From assembly GCA_016280395.1 (NCBI GenBank), contig JAEEGQ010000022.1, positions 62,001-126,000 of the forward strand: a stretch of DNA of 64,000 bases. Reading direction: 5' to 3'. Below, one piece after another: positions 28,881 through 39,700 of this stretch. This DNA is from Lachnospiraceae bacterium (lineage in GTDB: Bacteria > Bacillota > Clostridia > Lachnospirales > Lachnospiraceae). Position 1 is the first letter of the stretch. Each line of letters opens with the position of its first letter. The notes beneath the pieces are model-generated. The model saw only the letters and a list, made by a program, of their open reading frames with translations, was not told the DNA's origin and did not search any database. The translations under genes were made by a program, and so were the position numbers.

Positions 28881-30581
28881 ATGAAAAAAGTAAGGAAAAA
28901 CGGAGCAAAGACGGTGGCGCTCCTTCTGGCGCTGATGATGCTCCTTACTGCCTGCGGCGGAAAAAACACCGGCAACAGGCAGACGGGGGATCTCGGAAAG
29001 CTGACATCGGAATACGGCTTCCAGTGGACAGACCCGGCGAAGCCCATTCTTAACGACACAGGGGCAAAAGAACTGTCCTTCAGGGTATATTCGTCAAAAA
29101 ACGCATCTGCCCTTGATTATAACGATATGCAGGTCATGGCGGACCTTTTTGAACAGACCAATGTTACGGTAAACTGGGAAAACGTTTCGGAATCCGTGTA
29201 TTCGCAGCAGAAGAACCTTATCTTCGGCAATGCCGACAACAGGCCCGATGCGATATATCATGCCGGGATGAGTGCCGGGGAGATAATCAAGTACGCGAAG
29301 CGCAAGGTGCTTGTGCCGATAAGCGATTACCTTGAATACATGCCGAATCTGAAGAAGATCCTCGAAGACAGGCCGGATATCGAAAAACAGCTTGTAAACA
29401 CCGAAGACGGCAAGATCTATTCACTCCCGAGGATAGAAGAGATGGGGCTTCTCCAGAATCCCAATCTTTTGTTCCTGAACAGGGAATGGACGCTGAAAGC
29501 CATCGAAGCGGGAGCAGTCAAAGGCCTTTCGAAAGACGCGGTAAAGGACGGACTGGCGCTTGACTGCGTACAGATGGAAGCACTGCTGACCTTCTTTAAG
29601 GACAATGACATGAACGGGAACGGAAGAACGGATGATGAACGGCCTCTGAGCTTTGTTTATAACAACTGGCAGGGAAATCAGTGCGATCTTTACGGGATGT
29701 TCGGATTAAACGACAATCTTGAGCACAGAGTCATCATAAACGGAAAGGTGACCTATACGGTTCTTGACGACAGGTTCAGGACAGCCACGAACTTTATCGC
29801 CGACTGGGTCACAAAAGGACTTATAGACAAGGTATCGTTTGAGCAGAGCCAGGACAATTTCCTCGCAAACGGTAAAGGACTTGAGACCTACGGTGCCTTC
29901 TACTGGTGGGAGAGCGAGACGGTAGTATCGGATCCGGAGCATTACATAGTATGCAATCCTCTTGCGGGACCAAACGGAGACCGCACGGTATGCGTTTCAA
30001 ACAACCCTGAGACAGGAACGGGCGAAGTAATAGTTTTCTCGAGCTGCGAGTATCCGGAGGTACTGCTTGCTTATTTTGACAGATATTACGACCCCGTGGT
30101 ATCGGCTCAGATCAATTACGGCCCGATAGGGATAGTGTATGAGGAAGAACGTGATGCGAAGGGGATGCTCGTTCAGAAGCCGCTTCCGGAGGGGATGACT
30201 GCGGACGAACTGCGTCTGCAGAACGCGCCGCTCGGGCTTATCTATCTTGGTGAATATGCATGGAACAACGTTGTGAATATGGAGCCGAGGGCGAAGCTGA
30301 GACTTGATCGTCTTAAGGCCAATGCGATCCCGTTCATCCCGGATGGCGTAAAACCGTGTCCGAACCTCCAGTTTTCACTTGAAGAGCTTAATACACTCGG
30401 CAGCTATGAGAGCAACCTTAACGACTATATAAGGACAAATATGATCGTATGGCTCATGAAGGGCGGAGTTACCGCCGAGGCATGGGAAGCCTTCAAAAAA
30501 GATCTTCACGACAAGGTTAAGATCGATGATATAGCAAAGGTATACCAGGATGCCTACAACAGATACCTGGAGGGAAAATAA
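28881..30581 (+). CDS. Extracellular sugar-binding lipoprotein of the ABC importer
   Basis: A 566-residue solute-binding protein. The signal peptide has lipobox LLTACGG, so it is anchored by a lipid on the Cys near residue 25. The length and the NDNMNGNGRTDDE-like loop (NDMNGNGRTDDERP, a calcium-binding-loop style segment) match the large LplA-type family that pairs with LplB/YtcP permeases. AGGAGGAAAA precedes the ATG. It would capture fructo-oligosaccharides or related sugars. Confidence 0.9.
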   Translation: MKKVRKNGAKTVALLLALMMLLTACGGKNTGNRQTGDLGKLTSEYGFQWTDPAKPILNDTGAKELSFRVYSSKNASALDYNDMQVMADLFEQTNVTVNWENVSESVYSQQKNLIFGNADNRPDAIYHAGMSAGEIIKYAKRKVLVPISDYLEYMPNLKKILEDRPDIEKQLVNTEDGKIYSLPRIEEMGLLQNPNLLFLNREWTLKAIEAGAVKGLSKDAVKDGLALDCVQMEALLTFFKDNDMNGNGRTDDERPLSFVYNNWQGNQCDLYGMFGLNDNLEHRVIINGKVTYTVLDDRFRTATNFIADWVTKGLIDKVSFEQSQDNFLANGKGLETYGAFYWWESETVVSDPEHYIVCNPLAGPNGDRTVCVSNNPETGTGEVIVFSSCEYPEVLLAYFDRYYDPVVSAQINYGPIGIVYEEERDAKGMLVQKPLPEGMTADELRLQNAPLGLIYLGEYAWNNVVNMEPRAKLRLDRLKANAIPFIPDGVKPCPNLQFSLEELNTLGSYESNLNDYIRTNMIVWLMKGGVTAEAWEAFKKDLHDKVKIDDIAKVYQDAYNRYLEGK

Positions 30582-30608
30582 AGGTTTCACAAAAAAGGAG
30601 GAGAAAAG

Positions 30609-32459
30609 ATGAAAAAGAGAGCGATCGCCCTGCTGCTTGCCGTTTTTATGGTGCTTGGGCTTGCGGCATGCGGAAAGACCGATGCTGCGCCGACCGGCGG
30701 GCAGGAAAACACGGGTAAAAAACCTGCGATAACAGGCGTTGCGGACAAGGCGCTGCCTGCAGGCTCGGTGTTTGACGCACTTGAAGGTGTCACTGCTAAG
30801 GACGCCGACGGAAAGGATATCACCGGAAAGATAACCGTGGAATCCACCCCGAAGCTGTCTTTCCTCAACGGAAAGGCCACTGTTGAAGCTGCGGGCAATT
30901 ATGAGCTTGTCTACAGCGTAAAGGACGAGAAGGGCAACAGTGCCGAGGCTTATTCAACGCTTACCGTTACAAAGAAAACAGGGGAAGCCGAAGTTTACAG
31001 GGAATTTGACTTCTCTACGCGCGAGGTGACGGACAACAAAGGCTGGAACGCGAAGATCGGAGAGAGTGCCAAGGCTTCGGCCGAGCTTAAGGAAGGTGCT
31101 TATGTTATAAGCATCACAGATCCGGGTAACGGCGATGCGGATGTACAGCTTGCAAAAGCAGGCTTTGCTCTTGAGAATGCGGATTACAGGATCAGGGTGT
31201 TTGCAAAGTCTACAAAACCGACCTACGCGCATATCATAGCAAGAGATGAAAATGCCGAGGGCTGGAGCACTTTCGGGGGCGGCTTTAACCTTCCGATCAC
31301 CGAGAAGATGGCTCCTGTCGAGATAAGCTTTTCGGCAGCGGGCGGAAGTGCCGAACTGCTCATCAACCTCGGAAAGATCACCCCGAACCCCGATAATGCG
31401 GCAGATACGACTCCGAATGATTTTGTCGTAACCATTGACAAGATCGAGATCTACAAGATCGTTGGCGAAGAACACAAGGTTCCCGTATATACGGCAGAAC
31501 TGTCAAAAGATGATGCGATCGCTGTAAGCGCCGGAGACGGGGCTGAAGCTGCTCTTGCAAAGGAAGACGGCAAGGCTGTAATAAATATCGGCAAATATCC
31601 CACAGAGGGCGGAGTATGGAGCATTAAGGCCGATATCGCTCTTCCCGGGATCAGTATCGTAAAGGGTCAGAAATATTATTATTCGTTCAAGCTTAAAGCA
31701 GAAAAAGGCCAGAACGGCGAGGCACTTCTTGAGAGCGCGGCCCAGGGCTGGGAGTGCAGGGCGAATTTTAACGGGCTCGGTGCGGGCGCCGGCGAGGAAG
31801 TTACTGTCGAAGCCGTTTTCTCGGCCGAAGCGGATGTGAACGATCCCGTGATCAGGCTTCAGATCGGAAATGCACCTGAAGGCGCAAACGGCAATACCAT
31901 CACGATCAGCGATGTGGTCTTCGGAAAGCTTGAAGGCGATAAAGAGACAAGCAAGACGATCGAGGCATTTACCGCACTCGGGCGCATCAGCGGCAACGGT
32001 GAAAACAAGGATATCCCCTGGGAGACCTTTAACGGAACGGATGAGGATAACGAAAAGGGTGTAGGCACCATCTGGATGAAGGACGGCAGCCTTTTCTACC
32101 GCATAGACGAAGGCGGCATCGTTGACTGGCACAACAAGCTGATCTGCGGTTTTACCGGCAATCCCCTCACACTTGAGGCCGACAGCTATTACACAGTGGA
32201 GATAACGGCAAGAGCCGATAAGAACGTATCCTGCGGAGTATTCTTAAATCCCATGGGCGGCTGGGATCCCAGAGTTGCTGAAGGAATGGATATCACCACG
32301 GAATTCAAGACATTTACATTTTCCACCACGGAAACGCTCATAACCGATATGGCGTTCGAGCTCCTGTTCCAGTTCGGTTCCGAAGCTACGATGGCTCTCG
32401 GTGAGGTTACCGTTGAATTCAAGGATGTAAAGATATTACGTACCAAAGTACTTAACTGA
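30609..32459 (+). CDS. Lipoprotein with Ig-like and three CBM-like domains
   Basis: A 616-residue lipoprotein (lipobox LGLAACGK). After it comes an Ig-like segment (about 40-120, ending NSAEAYSTLTVTK) and then three beta-sandwich regions that resemble carbohydrate-binding modules of the CBM4/9 kind (about 137-275, 290-425, 440-612; for example YYSFKLKAEKGQNGEALLES and YYTVEITARADKNVSCGVFL). No catalytic motif is visible. It sits between the binding protein and the GH32-like lipoprotein, so it probably holds the polysaccharide at the cell surface for the enzyme or the importer. The module family is inferred from the fold pattern only. Confidence 0.7.
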   Translation: MKKRAIALLLAVFMVLGLAACGKTDAAPTGGQENTGKKPAITGVADKALPAGSVFDALEGVTAKDADGKDITGKITVESTPKLSFLNGKATVEAAGNYELVYSVKDEKGNSAEAYSTLTVTKKTGEAEVYREFDFSTREVTDNKGWNAKIGESAKASAELKEGAYVISITDPGNGDADVQLAKAGFALENADYRIRVFAKSTKPTYAHIIARDENAEGWSTFGGGFNLPITEKMAPVEISFSAAGGSAELLINLGKITPNPDNAADTTPNDFVVTIDKIEIYKIVGEEHKVPVYTAELSKDDAIAVSAGDGAEAALAKEDGKAVINIGKYPTEGGVWSIKADIALPGISIVKGQKYYYSFKLKAEKGQNGEALLESAAQGWECRANFNGLGAGAGEEVTVEAVFSAEADVNDPVIRLQIGNAPEGANGNTITISDVVFGKLEGDKETSKTIEAFTALGRISGNGENKDIPWETFNGTDEDNEKGVGTIWMKDGSLFYRIDEGGIVDWHNKLICGFTGNPLTLEADSYYTVEITARADKNVSCGVFLNPMGGWDPRVAEGMDITTEFKTFTFSTTETLITDMAFELLFQFGSEATMALGEVTVEFKDVKILRTKVLN

Positions 32460-32511
32460 TGATTTTTTATTGGGCGGCACTTAAGCTGCCGCCCAGGTCC
32501 CGGAGGATCCC

Positions 32512-34068
32512 ATGAGATACGATAAAAACAGCATTTATGCTCCTGTTTTGATGATATTCCTGCTCTTTGGAATACTGTTCCTTAGCGCCTGCGGAAAAAA
32601 AGAACCTGCGACATCAAAGTTTCTGCCGGAAGATAAGGATCTTTCTGCATTCAAGACTCCGGGAAGCATGGAAGCGGCATTTGAGTACAATGCCTTCTTC
32701 CTGCCAAAGGCAGGCCCCAAAGGACAGCCGTATGTCGGGGATCCTATGCCTTATTACGAGGACGGAAAGTATTATATCTATTATCTCAAGGACGGCGGAG
32801 ATTCCTACAATCATTCGGTCTTTCTTACGGTAACGGAAGATTTTACATCCTATACCGAATATCCGGAGCCTGTTCTTGAATCGGACCGGGGCGGCGGCCA
32901 GGATGCCTGGATAGGCACCGGTTCCGTGGTAAAGGTGAACGGGGAATACCTGTTCTTTTACACGGGACACGCCGCATCGGACCACTTTGAATACAAGGAA
33001 GTGATAATGCTCGCAAAGGGCAGTACACCTTATAAGTTTGAAAAAGTCGGGGGATATTCGATAACGCCACCCGCTTCGCTTGGCCAGAAGCGGGATTTCA
33101 GGGATCCTGAAGCGCATTATGATGAAGCAACGGGGAAGATAACGCTTACCGTAACTGCGGCCCAGGGCGGTATTGCAAGGATCCTTAAGTTCACAACGGA
33201 TGCGGACGGAGGGAACGCTGCATACGACGGCATTATATTCAGCGACCCTGAAAGATCCTTCTGGAACCTTGAATGCAGCGATACTTTCAGCATCAACGGA
33301 CGGTATTATCTTACTTATTCCGCACAGGACGACACGCTCTGGTATGCCGTGTCGGATGCTCCTTACGGACCTTTCTCGGACGCAAGGAGGCTTGATGCGA
33401 AGCTTTTCTATGCAGCAAAGCATACGGAAGGCCCTGAGGGGCATTTTATGACCGGATGGGCAAGAAGGAGCGGTTCACCGTCATCAACACAGGATGTGGC
33501 GGCATGGGCCGGAAATCTTGCGGTACAGAAGATTGAGGCGGGAGAAGACGGAAGCCTGTATCTTGCTCCTGTTGAGAGCGTAGTTGCGGAGTTTACAAAA
33601 GAACGGGTAACGGATGCAACGGATGGGACAGTTGTCGCAGAGGCAGGTTCCGCATTTTCGTATTTCGATTGTTTCACGGCTTATGAAAGCTTTATGCTTA
33701 AAGGTAATTTCACATTTACCGGCAGCGGTGACTTCGGACTTGCCTTTGATCACAACGGCCGCAGGGATAAGTATAAACTGATCGATCTGTGCCCGGATGA
33801 AGGCAGGATAAAGCTCCTGTTTAACGAGGGGATGACACCGATAACCGAAACCGGATGCACGCTTGTTCCGGGTGAGAAATATGCCTTTACGTATATACAG
33901 GAAGGGTCTGTCGGGATCTTTTACATAGACGGATCTGCAGCGCTTACCGTCCGCCTGTACGGTGTCGGCGGAAAGAGCATAAGGCTTTACGCAGCGAACA
34001 ATACGGTCACTTTCAGTGATCTTCATGAATATACAAGAGAAGCCGGCTCTAAGGCGGACAAAAATTGA
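32512..34068 (+). CDS. Surface lipoprotein with divergent GH32-like five-bladed propeller
   Basis: A 518-residue lipoprotein (FLSACGKK). The propeller covers about residues 60-370 and then a beta-sandwich (about 375-510) of the GH32 kind. The three acidic positions of the GH32/GH68 clan can be traced: GDPMPYYEDGKYYIYYL for the nucleophile blade, FRDPEA for the RDP motif and LECSDTF for the EC motif. The usual WMNDPNG is not conserved. It is probably an extracellular fructan- or sucrose-acting hydrolase, but the divergence leaves the substrate open; a GH43-clan reading is the alternative. Downstream gene starts inside its stop region. Confidence 0.75.
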   Translation: MRYDKNSIYAPVLMIFLLFGILFLSACGKKEPATSKFLPEDKDLSAFKTPGSMEAAFEYNAFFLPKAGPKGQPYVGDPMPYYEDGKYYIYYLKDGGDSYNHSVFLTVTEDFTSYTEYPEPVLESDRGGGQDAWIGTGSVVKVNGEYLFFYTGHAASDHFEYKEVIMLAKGSTPYKFEKVGGYSITPPASLGQKRDFRDPEAHYDEATGKITLTVTAAQGGIARILKFTTDADGGNAAYDGIIFSDPERSFWNLECSDTFSINGRYYLTYSAQDDTLWYAVSDAPYGPFSDARRLDAKLFYAAKHTEGPEGHFMTGWARRSGSPSSTQDVAAWAGNLAVQKIEAGEDGSLYLAPVESVVAEFTKERVTDATDGTVVAEAGSAFSYFDCFTAYESFMLKGNFTFTGSGDFGLAFDHNGRRDKYKLIDLCPDEGRIKLLFNEGMTPITETGCTLVPGEKYAFTYIQEGSVGIFYIDGSAALTVRLYGVGGKSIRLYAANNTVTFSDLHEYTREAGSKADKN

Positions 34069-34082
34069 AAGGAAAAGTCGGA

Positions 34083-35576
34083 ATGGTTGAACACAGTCTT
34101 TTGAGAGCGAGAAAGTATGAGGAAGAACAGGGGGAGAGGATACCCTGCAAAGACAGGCCGGCATTTCATTTTACTCCGCGCGTGGGGTGGACGAACGATC
34201 CCAACGGGTTTTCGTACTTTGGCGGCAGATATCATCTCTTTTATCAGTATAATCCCTATGATGTGGTGTGGGATTCCATGCACTGGGGACATGCCGTGAG
34301 CAGCGACCTTCTGACATGGGAGTACCTGCCTGCGGCACTTGCGCCTGACGAAAAGTACGATTCCTTCGGATGCTTCTCCGGAAGTGCAACAGAGCTTACC
34401 GGCGAAAAACAGCTCCTTATGTACACAGGCGTAAGGAAGGATGAAGAAGGCAGGGAATTCCAGGTACAGTGCATTGCGACCGGTGACGGAAGGGATTATG
34501 TGAAATTCGCAGGCAATCCGGTCATAGACAGCAATATGCTCCCGGAAGGTTTTGATGCTGCGAATTTCAGGGATCCGAAGATCTTTAAGACCGGAGACGG
34601 CGGTTATGCCTGTGTTGTCGCCGCAAAGGATGCGGACGGCCTCGGAGTGCTGCTCATGTTTCTGAGCAGAGACGGTCATGAATGGAAATACCGCGGGATA
34701 CTTGACAGGAACAGTGGCGAGTTCGGCAGGATGTGGGAATGTCCGGATTTCTTTTTTCTTGACGGCAAGGCAGTGATCCTTGTGAGCCCGCAGGAGATGG
34801 CAAAGCAAGAACCCCGGTTCCACGGAGGGAACGGTACCCTTGTAAGGATCGGTTCCTTTGATGAAAATGAATGCAGGTTTGTCCCGGAAACGGACAGCCT
34901 GATAGATCACGGTATCGATTTTTATGCGCCTCAGACGGTGCTTTCACTGGATGGCAGGCGGATCATGATCGCATGGATGCAGAACTGGGAGACCTGCAAT
35001 GATATGGATCACAGCGCACATAAGTGGTTTGGGCAGATGTGCATCCCGAGGGAACTTTCCGTGAAAGAGGGCAGACTGTACCAGCGCCCGGTAAAGGAAA
35101 CTGAAAGCCTGCGCAGGGAGAAAACGGTTTATACGAATGTACTTCTTGAAGGAAAAGGTACGGAAGAGCCTCTTGAACTTGACGGCATCAACGGCAGATG
35201 CGCCGATATGGAGATGGAACTCCGGCCTTTGGAAAATGGTGATGAATGCAGCGCTTTTGAACTCTTTTTTGCGGCCGACAAAGAGAACCGTACCGTATTG
35301 AGATTTATACCTTCGGAAAACACGGTGGAGATCGACCGTACGGATTCCGGAACATGCAAAGGTGCGCTGCAGAAGAGAAGCTGCAAGGTTACGGACAGAG
35401 GCGGACGGATAAGCCTTCGCGTTATACTTGACAGGTACAGCGCAGAGGTGTTTATAAATGATGGTGAAAAAGTCCTGACAACAGCGGTCTTTACGGATGC
35501 GGACGCGACAGCGGTCAGGTTCGCCGCAAAAGGCCGCATGATGATGGATATCGTGAAATACACACTTGCACACTGA
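34083..35576 (+). CDS. Cytoplasmic GH32 beta-fructofuranosidase / sucrose-6-phosphate hydrolase
   Basis: A 497-residue GH32 enzyme with all three motifs: GWTNDPNGFSYF (nucleophile Asp, about residue 40), FRDPKIF (about 162) and MWECPDFF (acid/base Glu, about 219). A C-terminal beta-sandwich ends the protein. There is no signal peptide, so it works on sugars after import. It would release fructose from sucrose or short fructans. ORF track starts at TTG 34065; I prefer ATG 34083 (AGGA 9 bases upstream). Either start overlaps or nearly touches the preceding gene. Confidence 0.92.
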   Translation: MVEHSLLRARKYEEEQGERIPCKDRPAFHFTPRVGWTNDPNGFSYFGGRYHLFYQYNPYDVVWDSMHWGHAVSSDLLTWEYLPAALAPDEKYDSFGCFSGSATELTGEKQLLMYTGVRKDEEGREFQVQCIATGDGRDYVKFAGNPVIDSNMLPEGFDAANFRDPKIFKTGDGGYACVVAAKDADGLGVLLMFLSRDGHEWKYRGILDRNSGEFGRMWECPDFFFLDGKAVILVSPQEMAKQEPRFHGGNGTLVRIGSFDENECRFVPETDSLIDHGIDFYAPQTVLSLDGRRIMIAWMQNWETCNDMDHSAHKWFGQMCIPRELSVKEGRLYQRPVKETESLRREKTVYTNVLLEGKGTEEPLELDGINGRCADMEMELRPLENGDECSAFELFFAADKENRTVLRFIPSENTVEIDRTDSGTCKGALQKRSCKVTDRGGRISLRVILDRYSAEVFINDGEKVLTTAVFTDADATAVRFAAKGRMMMDIVKYTLAH

Positions 35577-35598
35577 AAAAGTTGACCGGAGGAACGAA

Positions 35599-36579
35599 GT
35601 GAAAACAACGGATGTTACAGCCCTTGGCGAGGTTCTCATAGATTTTACCGGAAACGGGGCGGATAAAGCCGGAAATCCCGTATTTACCGCAAATCCGGGC
35701 GGAGCGCCGGGAAATGTTCTTGCGATGCTTGCAAAGCTCGGGAGAAGATGCGAATTCATCGGGAAAGTCGGAGATGATGATTTCGGCGATCTCCTTGAAA
35801 AAACGCTTAAAGAAGCGGGGATCGGGACAAACGGTCTCATGCGCGACAAAAAGACAGGCACGACCCTTGCTTTTGTGCACACGCACGAGGGCGGGGAGAG
35901 AAGCTTTTCTTTCTACCGCGATCCGGGAGCCGACATGATGCTTACGGAAGACGAAGTGGATGAGGAAGTGATACGGAACAGCAGGATATTTCACTTCGGA
36001 TCGCTTTCCCTGTGCGACGGGCCGTGCAGGAAGGCAACACGGAAGGCTGTCGGGGCGGCAAGGAGCGCCGGTGTGCCGGTGTCTTTTGATCCTAACTTAA
36101 GGGAAAGCCTCTGGGACAGCGAAGAGGAAGCTCTCCGGCAGATCTGCTGGGGACTCGAGAACTGCGATATCCTAAAAATATCCGATAACGAGCTGAGATT
36201 CGTTACAAAAGAGGACGACCTTGAAAAGGGGGCAGCAATGCTCCTCAGAAGGTATCCCGGGATCGCGTTCATGACACTTACCGCAGGTGAAGACGGAAGT
36301 GCTGCGTATTACAAAGGCAGGCGGATCGCGGTACCCGCGGTGCATGTCGGAAATCCCGTGGAAAAGACGGGAGCGGGAGACACCTTCTGCGGATGTGTCC
36401 TTGACGGCCTGATAAGGCACGGCCTTGACGGTCTTTCGGATGAAAACATCCGGGAAACGCTTTCGTTCGCAAATGCCGCGGCAGCGCTTGTTATCTGCAG
36501 AAAAGGTGCCTTCAGGTCCATGCCGGAAAGGCGGGAGATCGAGTGTTCCGTGAGTGCCGGAGATAATATGAAAAAATAA
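35599..36579 (+). CDS. PfkB-family sugar kinase, probable fructokinase
   Basis: A 326-residue ribokinase-family kinase. It shows ALGEVLIDFTG at the start, NPGGAPGNVLAMLAKLG for substrate binding, and the C-terminal anion-hole and base GAGDTFCGCVLDGLI. After GH32 cleavage it would phosphorylate fructose to fructose-6-phosphate. The ORF-track start at 35566 lies inside the GH32 gene. GGAGG at 35588-35592 fits the GTG at 35599 (about 6 bases), so I start there. Last gene of the fructan operon; no terminator is obvious after it. Confidence 0.9.
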   Translation: MKTTDVTALGEVLIDFTGNGADKAGNPVFTANPGGAPGNVLAMLAKLGRRCEFIGKVGDDDFGDLLEKTLKEAGIGTNGLMRDKKTGTTLAFVHTHEGGERSFSFYRDPGADMMLTEDEVDEEVIRNSRIFHFGSLSLCDGPCRKATRKAVGAARSAGVPVSFDPNLRESLWDSEEEALRQICWGLENCDILKISDNELRFVTKEDDLEKGAAMLLRRYPGIAFMTLTAGEDGSAAYYKGRRIAVPAVHVGNPVEKTGAGDTFCGCVLDGLIRHGLDGLSDENIRETLSFANAAAALVICRKGAFRSMPERREIECSVSAGDNMKK

Positions 36580-36599
36580 TGAAAAATGCGTGTAAAATG

Positions 36600-36629
36600 T
36601 TGCTTTTTTGTATAAAGAACGGGTATAAT
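36600..36629 (+). promoter_or_regulatory. Sigma-A promoter of the surface-protein / clpC cluster
   Basis: TTGCTT, 18-bp spacer, perfect TATAAT. It begins 21 bases after the kinase stop. Confidence 0.7.
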
Positions 36630-36645
36630 GTTACCGATAAAACAT

Positions 36646-36699
36646 ATGGAGTAGTATTTAAAACAGCCATTTGGCTTGTTTTATCCGGCCTTGCTCCAT
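36646..36699 (+). promoter_or_regulatory. Structured 5' leader, two nested stems
   Basis: An outer stem ATGGAG/CTCCAT (36646-36651 with 36694-36699) encloses an inner hairpin TAAAACA-GCC / GGC-T-TGTTTTA (36659-36683). It lies between the promoter and the GGAGG of the SH3-repeat gene. Regulatory meaning is unknown. Confidence 0.4.
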
Positions 36700-36726
36700 G
36701 TGCTTTATCGAGGGAGGAACATTTAA

Positions 36727-39700
36727 ATGTCCGTTGCCACAAAAAAGCGCAGAGCTGTTGCATTTCTGCTGACACTTTGCATGCTCTTGTCACTTTTTCA
36801 TATACAGGGTAATGTACTGGCGGCATCTTCGGGTGTTGTCAATGTCGATATCCTTAACGTCCGCACCGGTCCTTCGACTGCTTACGCGAGGGTCATGGTC
36901 AACGGTGTGGCCGCATATCTGACTAAAAATACAAAAGTTGAAATATTGGGCAAATCCGGTGATTGGTATCAGATCAAAGCTTCTTTTGAAGGCCAGTCGA
37001 TCAGCGGATTTGTTTTTGCGTCTTACGTTACGGTCACCGCGGTGACACAGACAGGCTCCTACAACGGCTATTGCAACAGGGACGGCGTAAACCTGCGATC
37101 CGGCCCTTCTTCCGCATATGACCGCGTCACGACCGCAACAGTCTCAAAAAACACCCCTCTCGAGATCATAAACACATCCGGCAGCTATACCTATGTCCGC
37201 GTGACCGTTAACGGCACCGAATACCGCGGATATATGTATTCGGATTATGTTACGAAGGGAAATCCCGTAACTGCCGCTCCCGCAACGCCAACGCCCACTC
37301 AGGGCACGGCTTCCGGCACATATAACGGCTATGTCAACGCCAACGGCGTGAATATCCGCACCGGCCCTTCAACCAATTACGCAAGGATAACCGTCAACGG
37401 TGTGCAGGCCTCCATGAACAAAAATGTTCAGGTGGAGATATTAAAGACTTCGGGTGAGTGGTATTATGTCCGGACGACCTTTAACGGCACCGAGATCTAC
37501 GGTTATATGTACGGCAGCTATATCACACGCAGCTCGAACAATACCGCGACACCGACGCCCACGCCTACAAAAGCAGCAAACCAGACGGGAACATGGAACG
37601 GCTATGTGAATGCCAACGGCGTAAACATCCGCTCGGGCCCGTCAACTAACTATGCCCGCATCACGGTAAAAGGCGAGCAGGCGTATCTCATGAAAAACGC
37701 GAAGGTCGAAGCCTTCAGCAAGAGCGGGAGCTGGTATTATGTCCGTACCACATTCAACGGTTCCGAGATAAAGGGTTACATGTATGCGGATTATATTACG
37801 CTTACTTCCGATCTGCATACCGAGACGCCGACACAGGCGCCGGTATCCGGTGTTTACAACGCCTATGTCAATATTACGTCCGTAAATGTTCGCCAGGGCC
37901 CTTCGTCAAGGCTCTACGACATGGTGAAGGTGAACGGTCAGTCCGCGTACGTTCCTTACAAGGGACAGGTTGAGATAATAAGCACAAACGGCGACTGGAG
38001 CTATGTCCGCACTACTTTCAACGGGCAGGAGATCCATGGATATATGTATTCGGCTTACCTCACAAGGGTGGCCGTTACACCGACCCCGACTCCGAAGCCT
38101 ACCGCAACGCCTACGCCGAAACCCACAAATACACCGACGCCTACTCAAAAACCAAAAGCAACAAATACGCCTACTCCCACTCCCACACCTGACGGCATCA
38201 ATGCCTATATCAGCGCAGGTGAGGTTTATGTGCGCACGGGCCCCGGTACGGAGTATGACCGCGTAAAGATAGGCGGAAAGGACTTCGCGCTCAAAGAAAA
38301 CGATCTTATCGAGATCATTAGTACAGTCAATGACTGGCATCAGATAAAAGGCACGGTGAACGGTAAGGAATACACGGGCTATGTTTATTCGCCTTTTGTT
38401 ATAAGGACCGTGGCTCCTACGCCAACGCCCACTCCGTATGTCCTTGAAAACGAAGTTTCTGCCAAGACAAACGCAGAAGTAAACGTTCGTCTGGGCCCCG
38501 GAACCTCTTTTGCCAAATACATGCTCGACGGTGCGGAGGTCGTTCTTAAGCAGGGCCAGGCACTTGTGATAACCGGCGTTTCCGGAGAATGGTATTCCGT
38601 CAGGGTGACATATAACGGGACGGAAGTGCAGGGGTACTGTATTTCAAAGTACATCACGCCGAAGACGCAGATAATCCTGCCGACGCCTACCCCTACCCCG
38701 ACTCCGACGCCTACGAACACGCCGACACCAAAGCCTACCTCGACACCAAAGCCTACTGCAACGCCGACGCCTACACAGCTGCCGGCAACACCGACACCCA
38801 CTCCTGACACAAGGCAGGTACCCGGCTCAAAATACGAGCATACTGCTTATGTTTCGTCAACAGTACTGAACTTAAGGAATAAGCCCGGTTCGACGGGAAC
38901 GACGATACTTGCGTCCCTTAAATACGGACAGAAGCTTATAGTTGTGGATGAGGACGATTCGCTTGGCGAGACCTGGTACAAGGTTGCGGTTGATGTGAAC
39001 GGAAAACAGGAGACCGGTTATGTTTACGGCCTGTATATCTACTTTGGCTTAAAACCTCCGGCAGAAGCAGTGATAAGTGCAAAGAAGAGTTCAATGCATG
39101 CCTCAAACAGCCTTGGCTCTGCGATAATGACGGATAAAGCAGGCAAAGCACTTACCTTCAGTTCGGGTACGTTCATTTACCTGATATCACAGCTTTCCTA
39201 CGATTCCTACTGGTTCAAGGCTGAATACAGCGATGGAAAGAACACTTATCAGGGCTTTATACTGTCGTCCGATGTTAATATCGTAACGCCGACGCCGACT
39301 CCGACACCGACGCCTACAAATACTCCGACACCGACCAATTCGCCTACGCCTACGGCATCGCCGTCGCCTACCAATACGCCGACGCCAACGGCAACGAATA
39401 CACCTACGCCTACTCCGACAAATACGCCTACGCCGTATATGTCGCCGACACCTATACCTACTGTAACGCCAAAGCCCACATCACAGGCGGAGGCTACGAG
39501 CACCCCGACACCGACTGCGACCAACACGCCGTCACCTACACCTACACCGTATCTTGGCGATGCAACGGCAGGCAGGATACCGAACGTGCTCTATGTGAAG
39601 ACGGCAGCGGGACCGGGCGGCCTTATCGTAAAGGATGCGGCCGGAAATGCCGTGCTCCTTTCAAACGATATGCCGATCGATATCATAAGCCGTGAGGAAG

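Noticed and set aside
38385-39527. Minus-strand Val-Gly rich ORFs in the SH3 protein
   Set aside because: They are complements of the Thr-Pro linkers, with no ribosome binding site and no promoter.
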